NCBI GenBank assembly: GCA_944320235.1
Contig: CALUGQ010000001.1
Location: forward strand, 1 to 64,000
DNA length: 64,000 nt
Origin: an uncultured Prevotella sp.
Lineage (GTDB): Bacteria > Bacteroidota > Bacteroidia > Bacteroidales > Bacteroidaceae
Reading direction: 5' to 3'
Shown here piece after piece: positions 55,199 through 63,666 of this stretch. Position 1 is the first letter of the stretch; every line of letters starts with the position of its first letter. The notes beneath the pieces are model-generated. The model saw only the letters and a program-made list of their open reading frames with translations, did not search any database and had not been told where the DNA came from. The position numbers were made by a program, and so were the translations under genes.

Positions 55199-56746
55199 TC
55201 ATTCCGCCTCCTCCACCAGCCGCAGCAGCTCGTCGGCCTGACTGGGGCGCGGTATCTCGCCCTTCACGGGGCGGCCCCGGCGGTCGAGGAGCAGGCTGAA
55301 CGGGAAGTGCGGCACGCCTACGAAGCGCTCCAGGGCGGCCTGGCTGCCGGCAGGCAGGTTGAGGCTGACAGAGCCTGGGGCTTCGAGTGCGTAGCGGCGG
55401 GTAAGCTCGCTGAAAGACTCACCGTCGGTATCGTTGGCCAGGAAGATGTACACGATGTCCTTGCCGCGCAGTTTTTCGCGCATGGCTTTGACGTACTTGA
55501 GCTCCGCGCGGCACGGCCCGCACCACGCGCCCCAGAAGTCCAGGTAGACCATCTTGCCCCTGTAAGGGCTTACTATCTGCTCGAAGAGCTGAAGCCCGGC
55601 GGTCTCGGTGGAGTCGAAGCGCACCACGAGGGGCTGCTGCGCGGGGCATACTTCGGCAGGGGTAAGCCCCGCGTCGAGCACGAACTTAGCAAACTTGTAT
55701 ATCTGTCTGAAATTGGTCAGGGCGCATGACGGCGGCACCTGCCGCGCCTCGTAGTCGGCGGCAAACTTCAGTATGGTCTCGCGGCAGATGGCTGGCATCT
55801 TGCCCGTGGCGATGAACTCGCGGCGCAGCGGCCCGGCCTCGTCATCGTTCAAGGCCGACCACATGGTGTAGATGCTCTCAAAGGCATGGTCGTAGCGGCA
55901 GTAAGCGGCCATGCAGCGGCGTGCGCGCGCCGAGAGCGAAGGCCGCGCGGCGCAAACGGAGTCGACGAGCCGCAGGCTGCGGGCATAACTGCGCTCGAAA
56001 GCGGGCAGCGCGGAGTCGAGCGGGGCGTCGTGCCAAGGCGCCGACCATGCGTGGAGCGAGGCCGCACCTACGGCCATCAGCTCGTTGTTGAGCCTGGATA
56101 GGCTGCCCATGCAGAAGGCGCGGCCGTCGATGTCATCGACGTATAGCAGCGCCGTGTCGCCCGGGTTGCAGTACACCATGGCGTTCGACCAATGGCCGTG
56201 CGCACCAATCGAGTCGGCCAAAAGGCGGAAGCAGGCCACGCCGCTCGTCGGGAAGCGCAGCACCACGCTCCCGTCGGCGTTGGGCAGAGGCTCGCGCATC
56301 AATGTTTTCTGAATGGAATCGGTAGCTACTTCGCAATAGAAATAGAACTCGCGGCGGCTGCGCGTGAGGCAGATGAGCGTGGCGGTATCGGGGCGCAGCG
56401 ACCTCACAGCCCTGTAAGGAGTATCGTCGGGCATGGGGTATTCGGGCACGAACGGGCCGGATAGCTCGGAGCAACGGTAGCTGCGCCCGTCCACGACGAC
56501 CTTGCCCCGCCTCAGGCTGACGCTCACGCGGCGATGCCCGTCAGCCAGTTGGTAGCCCAGGCGCGATGTCTGCTCGCACCGCCAGAGGCGATTTTCGTAC
56601 ACAGCGCAGCTGTCGAAGATGCCTATGAGCCACTCACCGGTGGCGTCGTCGCGCAGGCACAAGCCCGCGCCATCGGCTTTCGCGGCGGCTTGCATGGCCG
56701 CAACGACGAGGAAGAAAGCCGCCAAGAATTGTTTCAAACCTTTCAT
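55199..56746 (-). CDS. TlpA-like thioredoxin-fold protein
   Basis: 515 residues. A signal peptide (about 1-22) precedes about 360 residues resembling the DUF4369-like and helical region of Bacteroidetes TlpA proteins. The C-terminal thioredoxin domain has Cys409-Gly-Pro-Cys412 in WGAWCGPCRAE and a cis-proline region near HFPFSLLLD. It probably acts in the periplasm on disulfides, supplied by DsbD. It has no neighbour on its strand within 250 nt, and no TAnnTTTG box is seen upstream. Confidence 0.88.
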   Translation of the reverse strand: MKGLKQFLAAFFLVVAAMQAAAKADGAGLCLRDDATGEWLIGIFDSCAVYENRLWRCEQTSRLGYQLADGHRRVSVSLRRGKVVVDGRSYRCSELSGPFVPEYPMPDDTPYRAVRSLRPDTATLICLTRSRREFYFYCEVATDSIQKTLMREPLPNADGSVVLRFPTSGVACFRLLADSIGAHGHWSNAMVYCNPGDTALLYVDDIDGRAFCMGSLSRLNNELMAVGAASLHAWSAPWHDAPLDSALPAFERSYARSLRLVDSVCAARPSLSARARRCMAAYCRYDHAFESIYTMWSALNDDEAGPLRREFIATGKMPAICRETILKFAADYEARQVPPSCALTNFRQIYKFAKFVLDAGLTPAEVCPAQQPLVVRFDSTETAGLQLFEQIVSPYRGKMVYLDFWGAWCGPCRAELKYVKAMREKLRGKDIVYIFLANDTDGESFSELTRRYALEAPGSVSLNLPAGSQAALERFVGVPHFPFSLLLDRRGRPVKGEIPRPSQADELLRLVEEAE

Positions 56747-56822
56747 GTATTACGTTGATATATGGTTTGACATTTCCTTACAAAAGCCATCCCGCGCCCA
56801 CTGACCTGCCGTCTTGAACGGC

Positions 56823-56925
56823 AAAGAGGCCCGTTTACGGACATGAAACGGCCCGTTTCATATTGCAAAAGAGGCCGATTGGCCAACAGGGTAAGCCTTT
56901 TTGGCAATGCGCTGGCGCACAGGAC
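56823..56925. repeat. 22-bp-period palindrome array, copy I
   Basis: Units begin at 56823, 56845, 56867 and 56889: AAAGAGGCCCGTTTA, GAAACGGCCCGTTTC (a near-perfect palindrome), AAAAGAGGCCGATTG and a decayed fourth. The flank GCAATGCGCTGGCGCACAGG starts at 56904. It lies about 75 bp upstream of the TlpA-like gene and past the 3' end of the ABC permease genes. Confidence 0.8.
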
Positions 56926-56993
56926 TTTGCGCGACGAAAGCCGGACAAGGAAAAGACTTTACAAAAGACTCCGCCCGGGCATGCCCGCTGCAT

Positions 56994-58265
56994 TCATTCC
57001 GCGGCGCGACGGCGCAACCGCCGGCGCAACTCGCGCTTGCGCCGTATGTGTTCGAGGCGCTCAATGGCATGGCGGCGCGAAAGGTTTATCTGGTAACGGT
57101 AAACCCCGCACGCCAGAAGGAAATAGGCGGCAGCCTGCGCCCACAGCGCGCGGTACTCCGCTGCAACCTCGGGCAAGGCCGCACCCATGGTGTTGACCCT
57201 GATGTATGCCCGTATGCCGAATGTTGAGGGAAAGAGCCACGATATGCTCTCCCAGAACCAAGGCAAGTTGCTCTGCGGCCATGAGATGCCCGAGAGGAAC
57301 AGCAGCGGCACGGAGGCGAACACCACGAGCAGCATGACGTTCTCGCGGTAGCGCACGATGCACGACATGACCATGCCGAAAAAGATGCACGCAAGCACGT
57401 AAGGCAGCATGATGGCAAGCAGGGCCGAAGGCTCGGCCAGCACCACGAAGCTAAACAGCCTGGGCACGGCCAGTGCCAGGTAGGCAGCCAGCACGGCGTA
57501 AATCATGAAGTAGCACAGTGACTTTCCGAACACGATGCGGAATATCCCTTGGTAACTGCGGCTGAAGGGGATTAGGTCTTGGTAACGGTTCGTCTCGCGG
57601 GCGGTGCCTGCCGAAAGCCCTATGCCGAGCACGAGCGTCTGCTGCAAGATGAGCATGAGCACGCCCGGCAGTATGAACGAGCCGTAGCCCCCGGCGGGGT
57701 TGAACACCGGCACCGGCGTGACTGCCAGCGGGCTGACGGTGACAAGGTCCTGGCGGGCGGTAGTGCAAGCGGCCAACTGCGCCTGCAACCTGCCGTTCAT
57801 CTCGAGCGACACGGCCATGGCAGCCTGGTACACGGCCTTGTAAGTAAGCATGAGGCTCATGTCGCAGTATACGCTGACGGCCGTCTGCTCCATGCGCCCC
57901 AGGCGCGTGGCGAAGTCGGCCGGCAGGTAATATATGCCTTTCACCACCTGGCGGCTAAGCAGCGAGCGCGCCTCGTCCATGTCGTTGGCATGGCACAGCA
58001 CGCGCACGTCGGGCGAAGCGTCGCACCGCCTGGCGAACTCACGGCTCATGGCCGTATGCGAATCGTCGACAACAACCACCGGAACCTCGCGCACCACCTC
58101 GTTGTTGTATATCCATGAATAAAGCAAAGGGTAAAGCAGCGGCACAAGGATGAAGAATATAAGCATGCCCTCGTCGCGCACGACATTGCGCATCTCGTCG
58201 GCCCAGATGTAGCCGGCATCGGCCAGGCCGCCGCGTATCTTCTGCAAAAGTCGTCTCTCTCTCAT
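56994..58265 (-). CDS. ABC-2 type transporter permease (second of two)
   Basis: 423 residues. One N-terminal helix is followed by a periplasmic loop of about 160 residues and five C-terminal helices with the ABC-2 core LVLGIGLSAGTARETNRYQDLIPFSRS. This is the YhhJ/YbhR-like layout of efflux permeases paired with HlyD and TolC. It starts 3 nt after the other permease's stop. No ATP-binding gene is present in the cluster. The C-terminus is rich in arginine (about the last 30 residues). Confidence 0.88.
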   Translation of the reverse strand: MRERRLLQKIRGGLADAGYIWADEMRNVVRDEGMLIFFILVPLLYPLLYSWIYNNEVVREVPVVVVDDSHTAMSREFARRCDASPDVRVLCHANDMDEARSLLSRQVVKGIYYLPADFATRLGRMEQTAVSVYCDMSLMLTYKAVYQAAMAVSLEMNGRLQAQLAACTTARQDLVTVSPLAVTPVPVFNPAGGYGSFILPGVLMLILQQTLVLGIGLSAGTARETNRYQDLIPFSRSYQGIFRIVFGKSLCYFMIYAVLAAYLALAVPRLFSFVVLAEPSALLAIMLPYVLACIFFGMVMSCIVRYRENVMLLVVFASVPLLFLSGISWPQSNLPWFWESISWLFPSTFGIRAYIRVNTMGAALPEVAAEYRALWAQAAAYFLLACGVYRYQINLSRRHAIERLEHIRRKRELRRRLRRRAAE

Positions 58266-58268
58266 GGC

Positions 58269-59459
58269 TCAGGGTATGTAAACGTAAGTGAGCATGGCGT
58301 TCCTTATCTTGCGCAACACCATCAGCGGCATCAATGCAAATGCCACGAGGGCGGCTATGTGGAACCATGCGTCGAGCAGCTCGTAGCCGTTGAACACGGT
58401 AACCTGGTAGACCATGAAGTAATGGCGCAGCGGGAAGAGCCACGAGAGCGACTGCAACGGCGAGTCCATCCCCATCACGGGGAACGCCGACCCGGCCATC
58501 GAGAAACTCAGCACAGCCCACAGCGAGCACACGCTCATCGACATGCGGAGCGACGGCATGAGCCCGAAGGCGAAGATGCCGAACCCCTGCGAAGCCACCA
58601 CCGTGACGAGACCGAGCGCCAAGATGCGCAGCACGCCGCCCGGATGGGGGAAGCCGAGCACCCCGAACACATAATACATATAGCCATAAACCATGGCCAG
58701 GAATATCAATGTCTGCGGGAGCATCTTGCCGGCAAGGGCAACCACGATGTTGCCGTCGGCCATGGCAAGCCACTGGCGCGAACGCTTGAACTTAAGTTCA
58801 GTGCCGATGGAATAGGCCGTGACGAGGAAGATGAACAGCATGATCACGCCCGGCACGAGCACCGTGCTGAGGTATATGTTGTAGTTTGCCCACGGGTTGG
58901 ATATCTGGTGGAGGTCTATCACGATTGGCTGGAGGAAAGCCTGTATCTCGGCAGGGGGCAGGCCCTTGGCCTGGAGCGTCGCCATGCCGACCGACGCCGA
59001 GCCAAGCGTGGTGATGGTGGTGAGGTCGCGGTAGAGCAAAGTGCCTGCCGCGTAGTATGACATATTATAATAATAGGACACCGAGGGGCGGCGTTGGGCA
59101 AGCAGCTTGTCCGACGTGCCGCGAGGGATGTACAGGAAAGCGTAGATGTCACCGCGCTGCATGGCGCGCCGGGCCTCGCGCACACCGGGGTAGCGTGCCA
59201 CGACCCGGCTCGTCTGGAAGGCGTCAAGGCGGCGCACAAGCTGGCGCGACGTGGCCGTGTTGTCAAGGTCTACCACCCCCACTGGCATGTCGACAGGCAC
59301 TCCCTCGTGCATCATCGACGTGAAAAACACCATCGACAACAAGGGGAATGCCACCATACAGAACCAGTATATGGGATTCCTGCGCAGTATGCGGCACTCG
59401 CGCCACGCTATGCGCATGACCTGGACGATGTACAACCTTGCCCGCACGCTATCCGTCAT
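58269..59459 (-). CDS. ABC-2 type transporter permease (first of two)
   Basis: 396 residues with the same six-helix layout: an N-terminal helix near 25-45, a periplasmic loop, then helices from about 180 on (VLVPGVIMLFIFLVTAYSIGTELKFKRSRQW). It probably pairs with the next permease as a heterodimer. The ATG overlaps the stop of the HlyD gene (ATGA), showing tight coupling. Confidence 0.88.
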   Translation of the reverse strand: MTDSVRARLYIVQVMRIAWRECRILRRNPIYWFCMVAFPLLSMVFFTSMMHEGVPVDMPVGVVDLDNTATSRQLVRRLDAFQTSRVVARYPGVREARRAMQRGDIYAFLYIPRGTSDKLLAQRRPSVSYYYNMSYYAAGTLLYRDLTTITTLGSASVGMATLQAKGLPPAEIQAFLQPIVIDLHQISNPWANYNIYLSTVLVPGVIMLFIFLVTAYSIGTELKFKRSRQWLAMADGNIVVALAGKMLPQTLIFLAMVYGYMYYVFGVLGFPHPGGVLRILALGLVTVVASQGFGIFAFGLMPSLRMSMSVCSLWAVLSFSMAGSAFPVMGMDSPLQSLSWLFPLRHYFMVYQVTVFNGYELLDAWFHIAALVAFALMPLMVLRKIRNAMLTYVYIP

Positions 59460-60445
59460 TTTTCCTTTATCACCAGCGACATGCCCGGACGGAGGCCTTC
59501 AAACTTGCTTTCCGGACGGGCTTTCACCTCGAATGTCTTCAGGTCAAACTGCCCGTTGGCCTTAGTAGCCTTCCATACGGCATAGCTTCCCTCGTCCTTC
59601 ATGTAGTACACTTTCATGCGTATGTCCTTGTCGAACGCCGGAACGTAAGCGCTGAAAGTGGTGCCTACGGCAAGCCCGCGCAACTGGTCCTCACGCACGT
59701 TGAACGTTCCCCAGAGGTCAGTCATCACCGAAATGGACATTATCGGCGCTCCCGTGCCAACGAGTTCGCCTACCTTCGGGTAGATTTCGCTTACCTCGCC
59801 GTCCATCTGAGCGACCTGCACGGTCTCGTTGATGTATGAGCTAACTTCGGCCACAGCGCCCTTTGCACGGCTCACCTGTGCCGCGGCGGCCATCTTTTCC
59901 TCACGCCGCGAACCGTTTACGGCCATGTCATACTGGCTTTGCGCGGCCTTTTCCTGCGCTTCCATCGCCTTGTAATTGGCGTAAGCCTCGTCGCGCTTCT
60001 GCTCCGTCATGACCCCCTCGTCGAACAGGCGCTGCACGCGCTGGTATGACTTCAGGGCTATCTCGTGGCCTGCCTTGGCCTGCTGCAGCACCTGGTATGC
60101 GCCGCGCACCTGCTCGGCACGCGCCCCGCGGCGCGCCATCTCGTCGAGCGCAGAGGCTGCATCCTCCGCACTGCGGGCCTGGGCCAGCTTTGCCTCGACG
60201 TCGGGGGCGTCGAGTATTACGAGCGTGTCGCCCTTGCGGACATAGTCGCCCTCCTTTACCCGCAGCTCAAGGACGCGCCCTGGCACCTTGCTCGACACGC
60301 GGTATTCGGTCACTTCGACCTGGCCTTGAATAAGTTCCGGCTCGCGGCCGAGGGCGAGGAAGCCTATGGCGGCCACCACAACCACCACCGCCGCAAACCC
60401 GGCGACGGCGAGCAGTATGTTGTTATGCTGTGATTTTGCTGACAT
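59456..60445 (-). CDS. HlyD/EmrA-type periplasmic adaptor
   Basis: 329 residues. One N-terminal transmembrane helix (about 8-30) precedes a biotinyl-lipoyl-like half-motif (GRVLELRVKEGDYVRKGDTL near 55), a long coiled-coil hairpin (about 75-190) and a beta-barrel domain. It bridges the two inner-membrane permeases to the TolC-like channel. I start at the ATG at 60445; the longer reading begins with a TTG inside the TolC stop region. Confidence 0.92.
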   Translation of the reverse strand: MSAKSQHNNILLAVAGFAAVVVVVAAIGFLALGREPELIQGQVEVTEYRVSSKVPGRVLELRVKEGDYVRKGDTLVILDAPDVEAKLAQARSAEDAASALDEMARRGARAEQVRGAYQVLQQAKAGHEIALKSYQRVQRLFDEGVMTEQKRDEAYANYKAMEAQEKAAQSQYDMAVNGSRREEKMAAAAQVSRAKGAVAEVSSYINETVQVAQMDGEVSEIYPKVGELVGTGAPIMSISVMTDLWGTFNVREDQLRGLAVGTTFSAYVPAFDKDIRMKVYYMKDEGSYAVWKATKANGQFDLKTFEVKARPESKFEGLRPGMSLVIKEK

Positions 60446-60447
60446 GA

Positions 60448-61962
60448 TCAATCGTCTAATGTACCAAGAGCCTTCCTGAGGTTGACTTGGCTGAGTTTAA
60501 CTTCAATCTCCGCGTCTATCTTTTGCGCCTGCGCCTTGACCCAGGCTGTCTGCGCTTCCATTACGGTAGTGCTCTGTATCACGCCCTCCCGGAACCCGAG
60601 GTTGGCGCTGCGCAGGTTCTCCTCGGCCTGCTCCGCACTGGCCCGGGCCATGGCCAGCTTCCTGGAAGCCTCGCTAACCTTGAACGAACTTTGGCTTACC
60701 TGAAGCTCCACCCCCTCGCGTGCCTCCGCCAGTTCAAGCGAAGCGATGGCCGTGGCGCCCTTTGCGGCCTTGACCTTGTAGGCGACGTCGCCCCAGTTCC
60801 ATATTGGGACACGCACCAGCACGCCCACACTCCACACGCCGCCGAACTTGTTTTGGAAGCCGTTGAAGACATTGGGATTGCTGAACGAGTAGCCTCCCAT
60901 GAGTGCGACCTGGGGCAACCGGCCTGCCTTCACGAGATTGGTGGCCTGCCGGCTGATGTCTACCATGGCCTGGAGCATCTGCAGTTCGGGGCGGTTCTGC
61001 ATCGCCTGGGCAGCCTCTCCTGCCATTGCGGTGTCGCCCAAGGCAAGGCTGTCGGCCTCCTCGTCGGCCAGGGTGATGTCTGTATCGAGCGGGAGCCCGC
61101 ATATCTGGCACAGCAACATGCGTGCCAAGGCGAGCCCGTCGTTGACCTGTGTCAGTGACATCTGCGCCTCGTTGACCTTTACCTTGACGCTCAGTCCGTC
61201 GGAGCGTGTGGCCACTCCCTGGCGTATCATCTTCTGCACGTCGCCGTCGAGGCGGCTCACCAGCTCGAGGTAGCTCTGTGCCAGCCGCTGCTTGTGCTTG
61301 AGCGACACGATGGCCCAGTAGGCGCGGTCGGCCTCGTAGATAGTCTGCTGCCGCTTGGCGTCGATGCCGCTGCGCGCCATCTGCTCGCCGAGGCGCGCCA
61401 TCTTGTTCATGGCCACGATGCTGCCGCCCATGAAAACGGGCTGCATGAGCATGACTGAGCCGGCGAAGATGTTGCGCGTGTCGGTGCGGAAGGCGTCGAC
61501 CACCTTCTGCCCCTCGGCGTTGAGCGCCGAGGCCAGGCCGCTGACTTGCGCCCCGAGGTTGCCCATGGCCTGGTCGGTGGAGGTGCCAAACACCTTGAGG
61601 GCCTCGTCGAGCGCGGCTTTCTGCTCGCCTGTAAGCCCTGCGCCGAAGCCCTCGAGCGCGCCGGCCAGGCCCGATGTGGCCGTGGTGCCTATGCCCGAGA
61701 GGGCCGCCTTCTGGTCGTCGTTGAGTATCGACAGCTCGCGGCTGTTGTACATATAGCTGCCCACCGCGCTTATGCGCGGCAGGTACTTGGTGCGTGCTGA
61801 CTTGCGCACGTTGGCGGCCACGTCGGCCTGAAGCTCCGAGATGGCCAGCTGCTTGTTGTTGCCGAGGGCCAGCGCGCGGCAGCTGTCGAGGCTCAGTGCC
61901 TGCTGCGCAGCGGCCTGCGTGACTGCCCCCGAGAGCAGCAAGAGCCAAGCGAAACCTTTCAT
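60448..61962 (-). CDS. TolC family outer-membrane efflux protein
   Basis: 504 residues with a signal peptide of about 20 residues. Two repeats of coiled-coil helices and beta strands are typical of TolC (ALGNNKQLAISELQADVA near residue 35 and the mirrored QNRPELQMLQAMVDISR near 320). An unusual low-complexity insert rich in Gly/Ala/Leu (about 95-165) sits in the first repeat. It is the outer-membrane exit duct of the HlyD/ABC-2 system. The start at 61962 gives a good signal peptide. Confidence 0.93.
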   Translation of the reverse strand: MKGFAWLLLLSGAVTQAAAQQALSLDSCRALALGNNKQLAISELQADVAANVRKSARTKYLPRISAVGSYMYNSRELSILNDDQKAALSGIGTTATSGLAGALEGFGAGLTGEQKAALDEALKVFGTSTDQAMGNLGAQVSGLASALNAEGQKVVDAFRTDTRNIFAGSVMLMQPVFMGGSIVAMNKMARLGEQMARSGIDAKRQQTIYEADRAYWAIVSLKHKQRLAQSYLELVSRLDGDVQKMIRQGVATRSDGLSVKVKVNEAQMSLTQVNDGLALARMLLCQICGLPLDTDITLADEEADSLALGDTAMAGEAAQAMQNRPELQMLQAMVDISRQATNLVKAGRLPQVALMGGYSFSNPNVFNGFQNKFGGVWSVGVLVRVPIWNWGDVAYKVKAAKGATAIASLELAEAREGVELQVSQSSFKVSEASRKLAMARASAEQAEENLRSANLGFREGVIQSTTVMEAQTAWVKAQAQKIDAEIEVKLSQVNLRKALGTLDD

Positions 61963-61984
61963 ATGGCAACTTTTTGTGTCGGGG

Positions 61985-62860
61985 TTACTTGCTGAAGGTG
62001 AAGTTGCGCGAGCCAATCATGTTGCCGTCAGCGAAGATGCTGACGGTGTATGTGCCCTTGCTGAGGAACTCGCCCACCTGGCGGTACATGGTGACGGGGG
62101 TCTCCTCGCCGGTATACTCCACGCTCTTTTTCATGGAGCACTCCAGGCTGCGGTTCTCGTAGTCGAACGTGCCGCCTCCGCCGAGCACGTCGCCCGAGGG
62201 GGTGGTGATGCGAACGTAGAACGTGCGCACGCCGTTGGTGGCGGTGACGTTGCGCGTTATGCGGAATGACACCTCTATCGACTTGCAGTCTTTTATCCTG
62301 CGCACGGCCTTGCCGTTCTTCTTCTTGGCTATCATGTTGATGCCCGTGGCATCGAGCTGGGCTGCGATGGCCACTTTCTCCGAGAGCGAAGCCTTCTCGC
62401 TGCTGAGCCCCGCTATCTGGCGTGTGGCCTCGTCATACTGCCCCCTTACGCGGGTGTTCTCGTCGCGCAGGTCCTGGTTGAGGCGGTTGAGCGAGTCGAT
62501 TTCGAGCACGTAGCTGCGCAACACGGCGCGCACCGTGGCCAGTTCCTTCTTCAGGCGGGCTATCTCGCGGGCGTCGTTGCTCTTCACCTGGCGCAGCTCT
62601 TCGAGCAGTTGCTGCGTGCGGAGCTGCTCCTGCGTGAGTTGCGCAACGAGCGAGTCGTTGTTTATCTGCATCTTCATCTCGCTGTACTGGCGGGCGAACT
62701 GCTCATACTCATTCTCCATTTCCTTCTTGTCGAGGGCCGCCAGTTCTTCCATCTCCTTGTTCACCTGGCGCTGCTTGACAAGACCCACTGTGAGGTAAGC
62801 CACACCGGCCAGCAGCACGACTATCGCCACCACGAGCGGTATCAACACTTTTTTCTTCAT
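61985..62860 (-). CDS. Membrane-anchored coiled-coil protein of unknown function
   Basis: 291 residues. A transmembrane helix (about 5-27) is followed by a coiled coil of some 125 residues (about 28-155, heptads rich in Glu/Gln/Leu), then a C-terminal beta-sandwich (about 175-291). The latter contains FRITRNVTATNGVRTFYVRI and ends in IGSRNFTFSK. I do not recognise the family. It leads the TolC-HlyD-permease run, 22 nt upstream of tolC, and has its own promoter, so it may stabilise the efflux complex or span the periplasm. The frame stays open far upstream, but only the ATG at 62860 gives the anchor. Confidence 0.78.
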   Translation of the reverse strand: MKKKVLIPLVVAIVVLLAGVAYLTVGLVKQRQVNKEMEELAALDKKEMENEYEQFARQYSEMKMQINNDSLVAQLTQEQLRTQQLLEELRQVKSNDAREIARLKKELATVRAVLRSYVLEIDSLNRLNQDLRDENTRVRGQYDEATRQIAGLSSEKASLSEKVAIAAQLDATGINMIAKKKNGKAVRRIKDCKSIEVSFRITRNVTATNGVRTFYVRITTPSGDVLGGGGTFDYENRSLECSMKKSVEYTGEETPVTMYRQVGEFLSKGTYTVSIFADGNMIGSRNFTFSK

Positions 62861-62884
62861 ACTTTCTTGTAGTTTAAACAGATG

Positions 62885-62892
62885 CAAAATTA
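62885..62892 (-). promoter_or_regulatory. -7 box of the efflux operon
   Basis: On the minus strand TAATTTTG (62892-62885), 24 nt before the ATG at 62860. Confidence 0.72.
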
Positions 62893-63167
62893 TAGTTTTA
62901 AAACGAAATGGCAAAAGAAATGGACATGGCAATAGACTTATATACCTATTTTTAAGATTATTACGGAAAAAGAGAACATTTTTAGCACGCTGCAAAACCG
63001 GCATGGCAACGCCACCGCCCCGCCTGCCCGCAAAGGGCCGCGAGGCGGAAGCGCAATGCCCGCGCCCCCTGCGACGGCCGGGCCGCGCCGCAGGAGGGTT
63101 GCCGCCATCCTGCATGATTGCGTGAAATATGTTTACACGGATTGGAGGAAGCCCCGCTTGGGGCTGC

Positions 63168-63268
63168 AAAACGGCCGGGAACGGCCTGCGGAACGGGCCG
63201 CCTTGCGGCGCGGGGGAGGCCGTTGCGACGGCCCAAACGGGGCATACCTGCAACCGCCTGGCAGCCAT
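63168..63268. repeat. 22-bp-period palindrome array, copy J (decayed)
   Basis: Units begin at 63168, 63190, 63212 and 63234: AAAACGGCCGGGAAC, GGAACGGGCCGCCTT, GGGGGAGGCCGTTGC and CAAACGGGGCATACC. The AT-rich arms have drifted to G/C but the 22-bp phase is kept. The flank GCAACCGCCTGGCAGCC begins at 63250, one base off the usual spacing. It lies in the divergent gap between the efflux and cydA operons. Confidence 0.72.
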
Positions 63269-63372
63269 ACACTTGCATGGACGGGGCAAAGAGCGCCGCG
63301 GAGGTAAACAAGTTTTACAGCCAAAAACAAAAAAAACAGCGGCAAACAGGCGGCGGTATGAGAAAAAACACG

Positions 63373-63380
63373 TATATTTG
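63373..63380 (+). promoter_or_regulatory. -7 box of the cyd operon
   Basis: TATATTTG, 19 nt before the ATG at 63399. Confidence 0.72.
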
Positions 63381-63398
63381 CAAGGTAAACGCAGCAGC

Positions 63399-63641
63399 AT
63401 GGACAAGCGCAACCCCATTTACCGCGCATACGACCTGTATGCCGACGGATTCCGTAACATGACGCTCGGCAAGACGCTATGGGCAGTGATACTCATCAAG
63501 CTGTTCATCATCTTCGCCGTGCTGAAGCTGTTTTTCTTCCCAGACTTCCTCGAGGCCAACGCCGGCAAGGGCGGCGAGGCCGACTACGTGGCCACAGAGC
63601 TGATAGACCGCGGCACGGGCCTCGGCGGAGGGCAGCACTGA
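63399..63641 (+). CDS. DUF4492 family small membrane protein
   Basis: 80 residues with one transmembrane helix (about 28-48, [21 protein letters not shown]), preceded by the conserved-looking [21 protein letters not shown]4492 genes regularly precede cydAB in Bacteroidetes, as here, 25 nt upstream of cydA. It may be an accessory subunit of cytochrome bd, comparable in position and size to CydX, but that is inference. Confidence 0.85.
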   Translation: MDKRNPIYRAYDLYADGFRNMTLGKTLWAVILIKLFIIFAVLKLFFFPDFLEANAGKGGEADYVATELIDRGTGLGGGQH

Positions 63642-63666
63642 GACAAACCTAAAAACAAAGCAAGAT

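Noticed and set aside
5210-63268. The arrays as insertion-sequence remnants or MITEs
   Set aside because: There are no terminal inverted repeats pairing the two ends, no visible target duplications and no transposase in the window. Copies differ strongly in sequence while keeping the same phase.
62861-63418. Extension of the coiled-coil protein frame to 63418
   Set aside because: The extension is arginine- and cysteine-rich junk translation that crosses the -7 box at 62885 and the array copy J.
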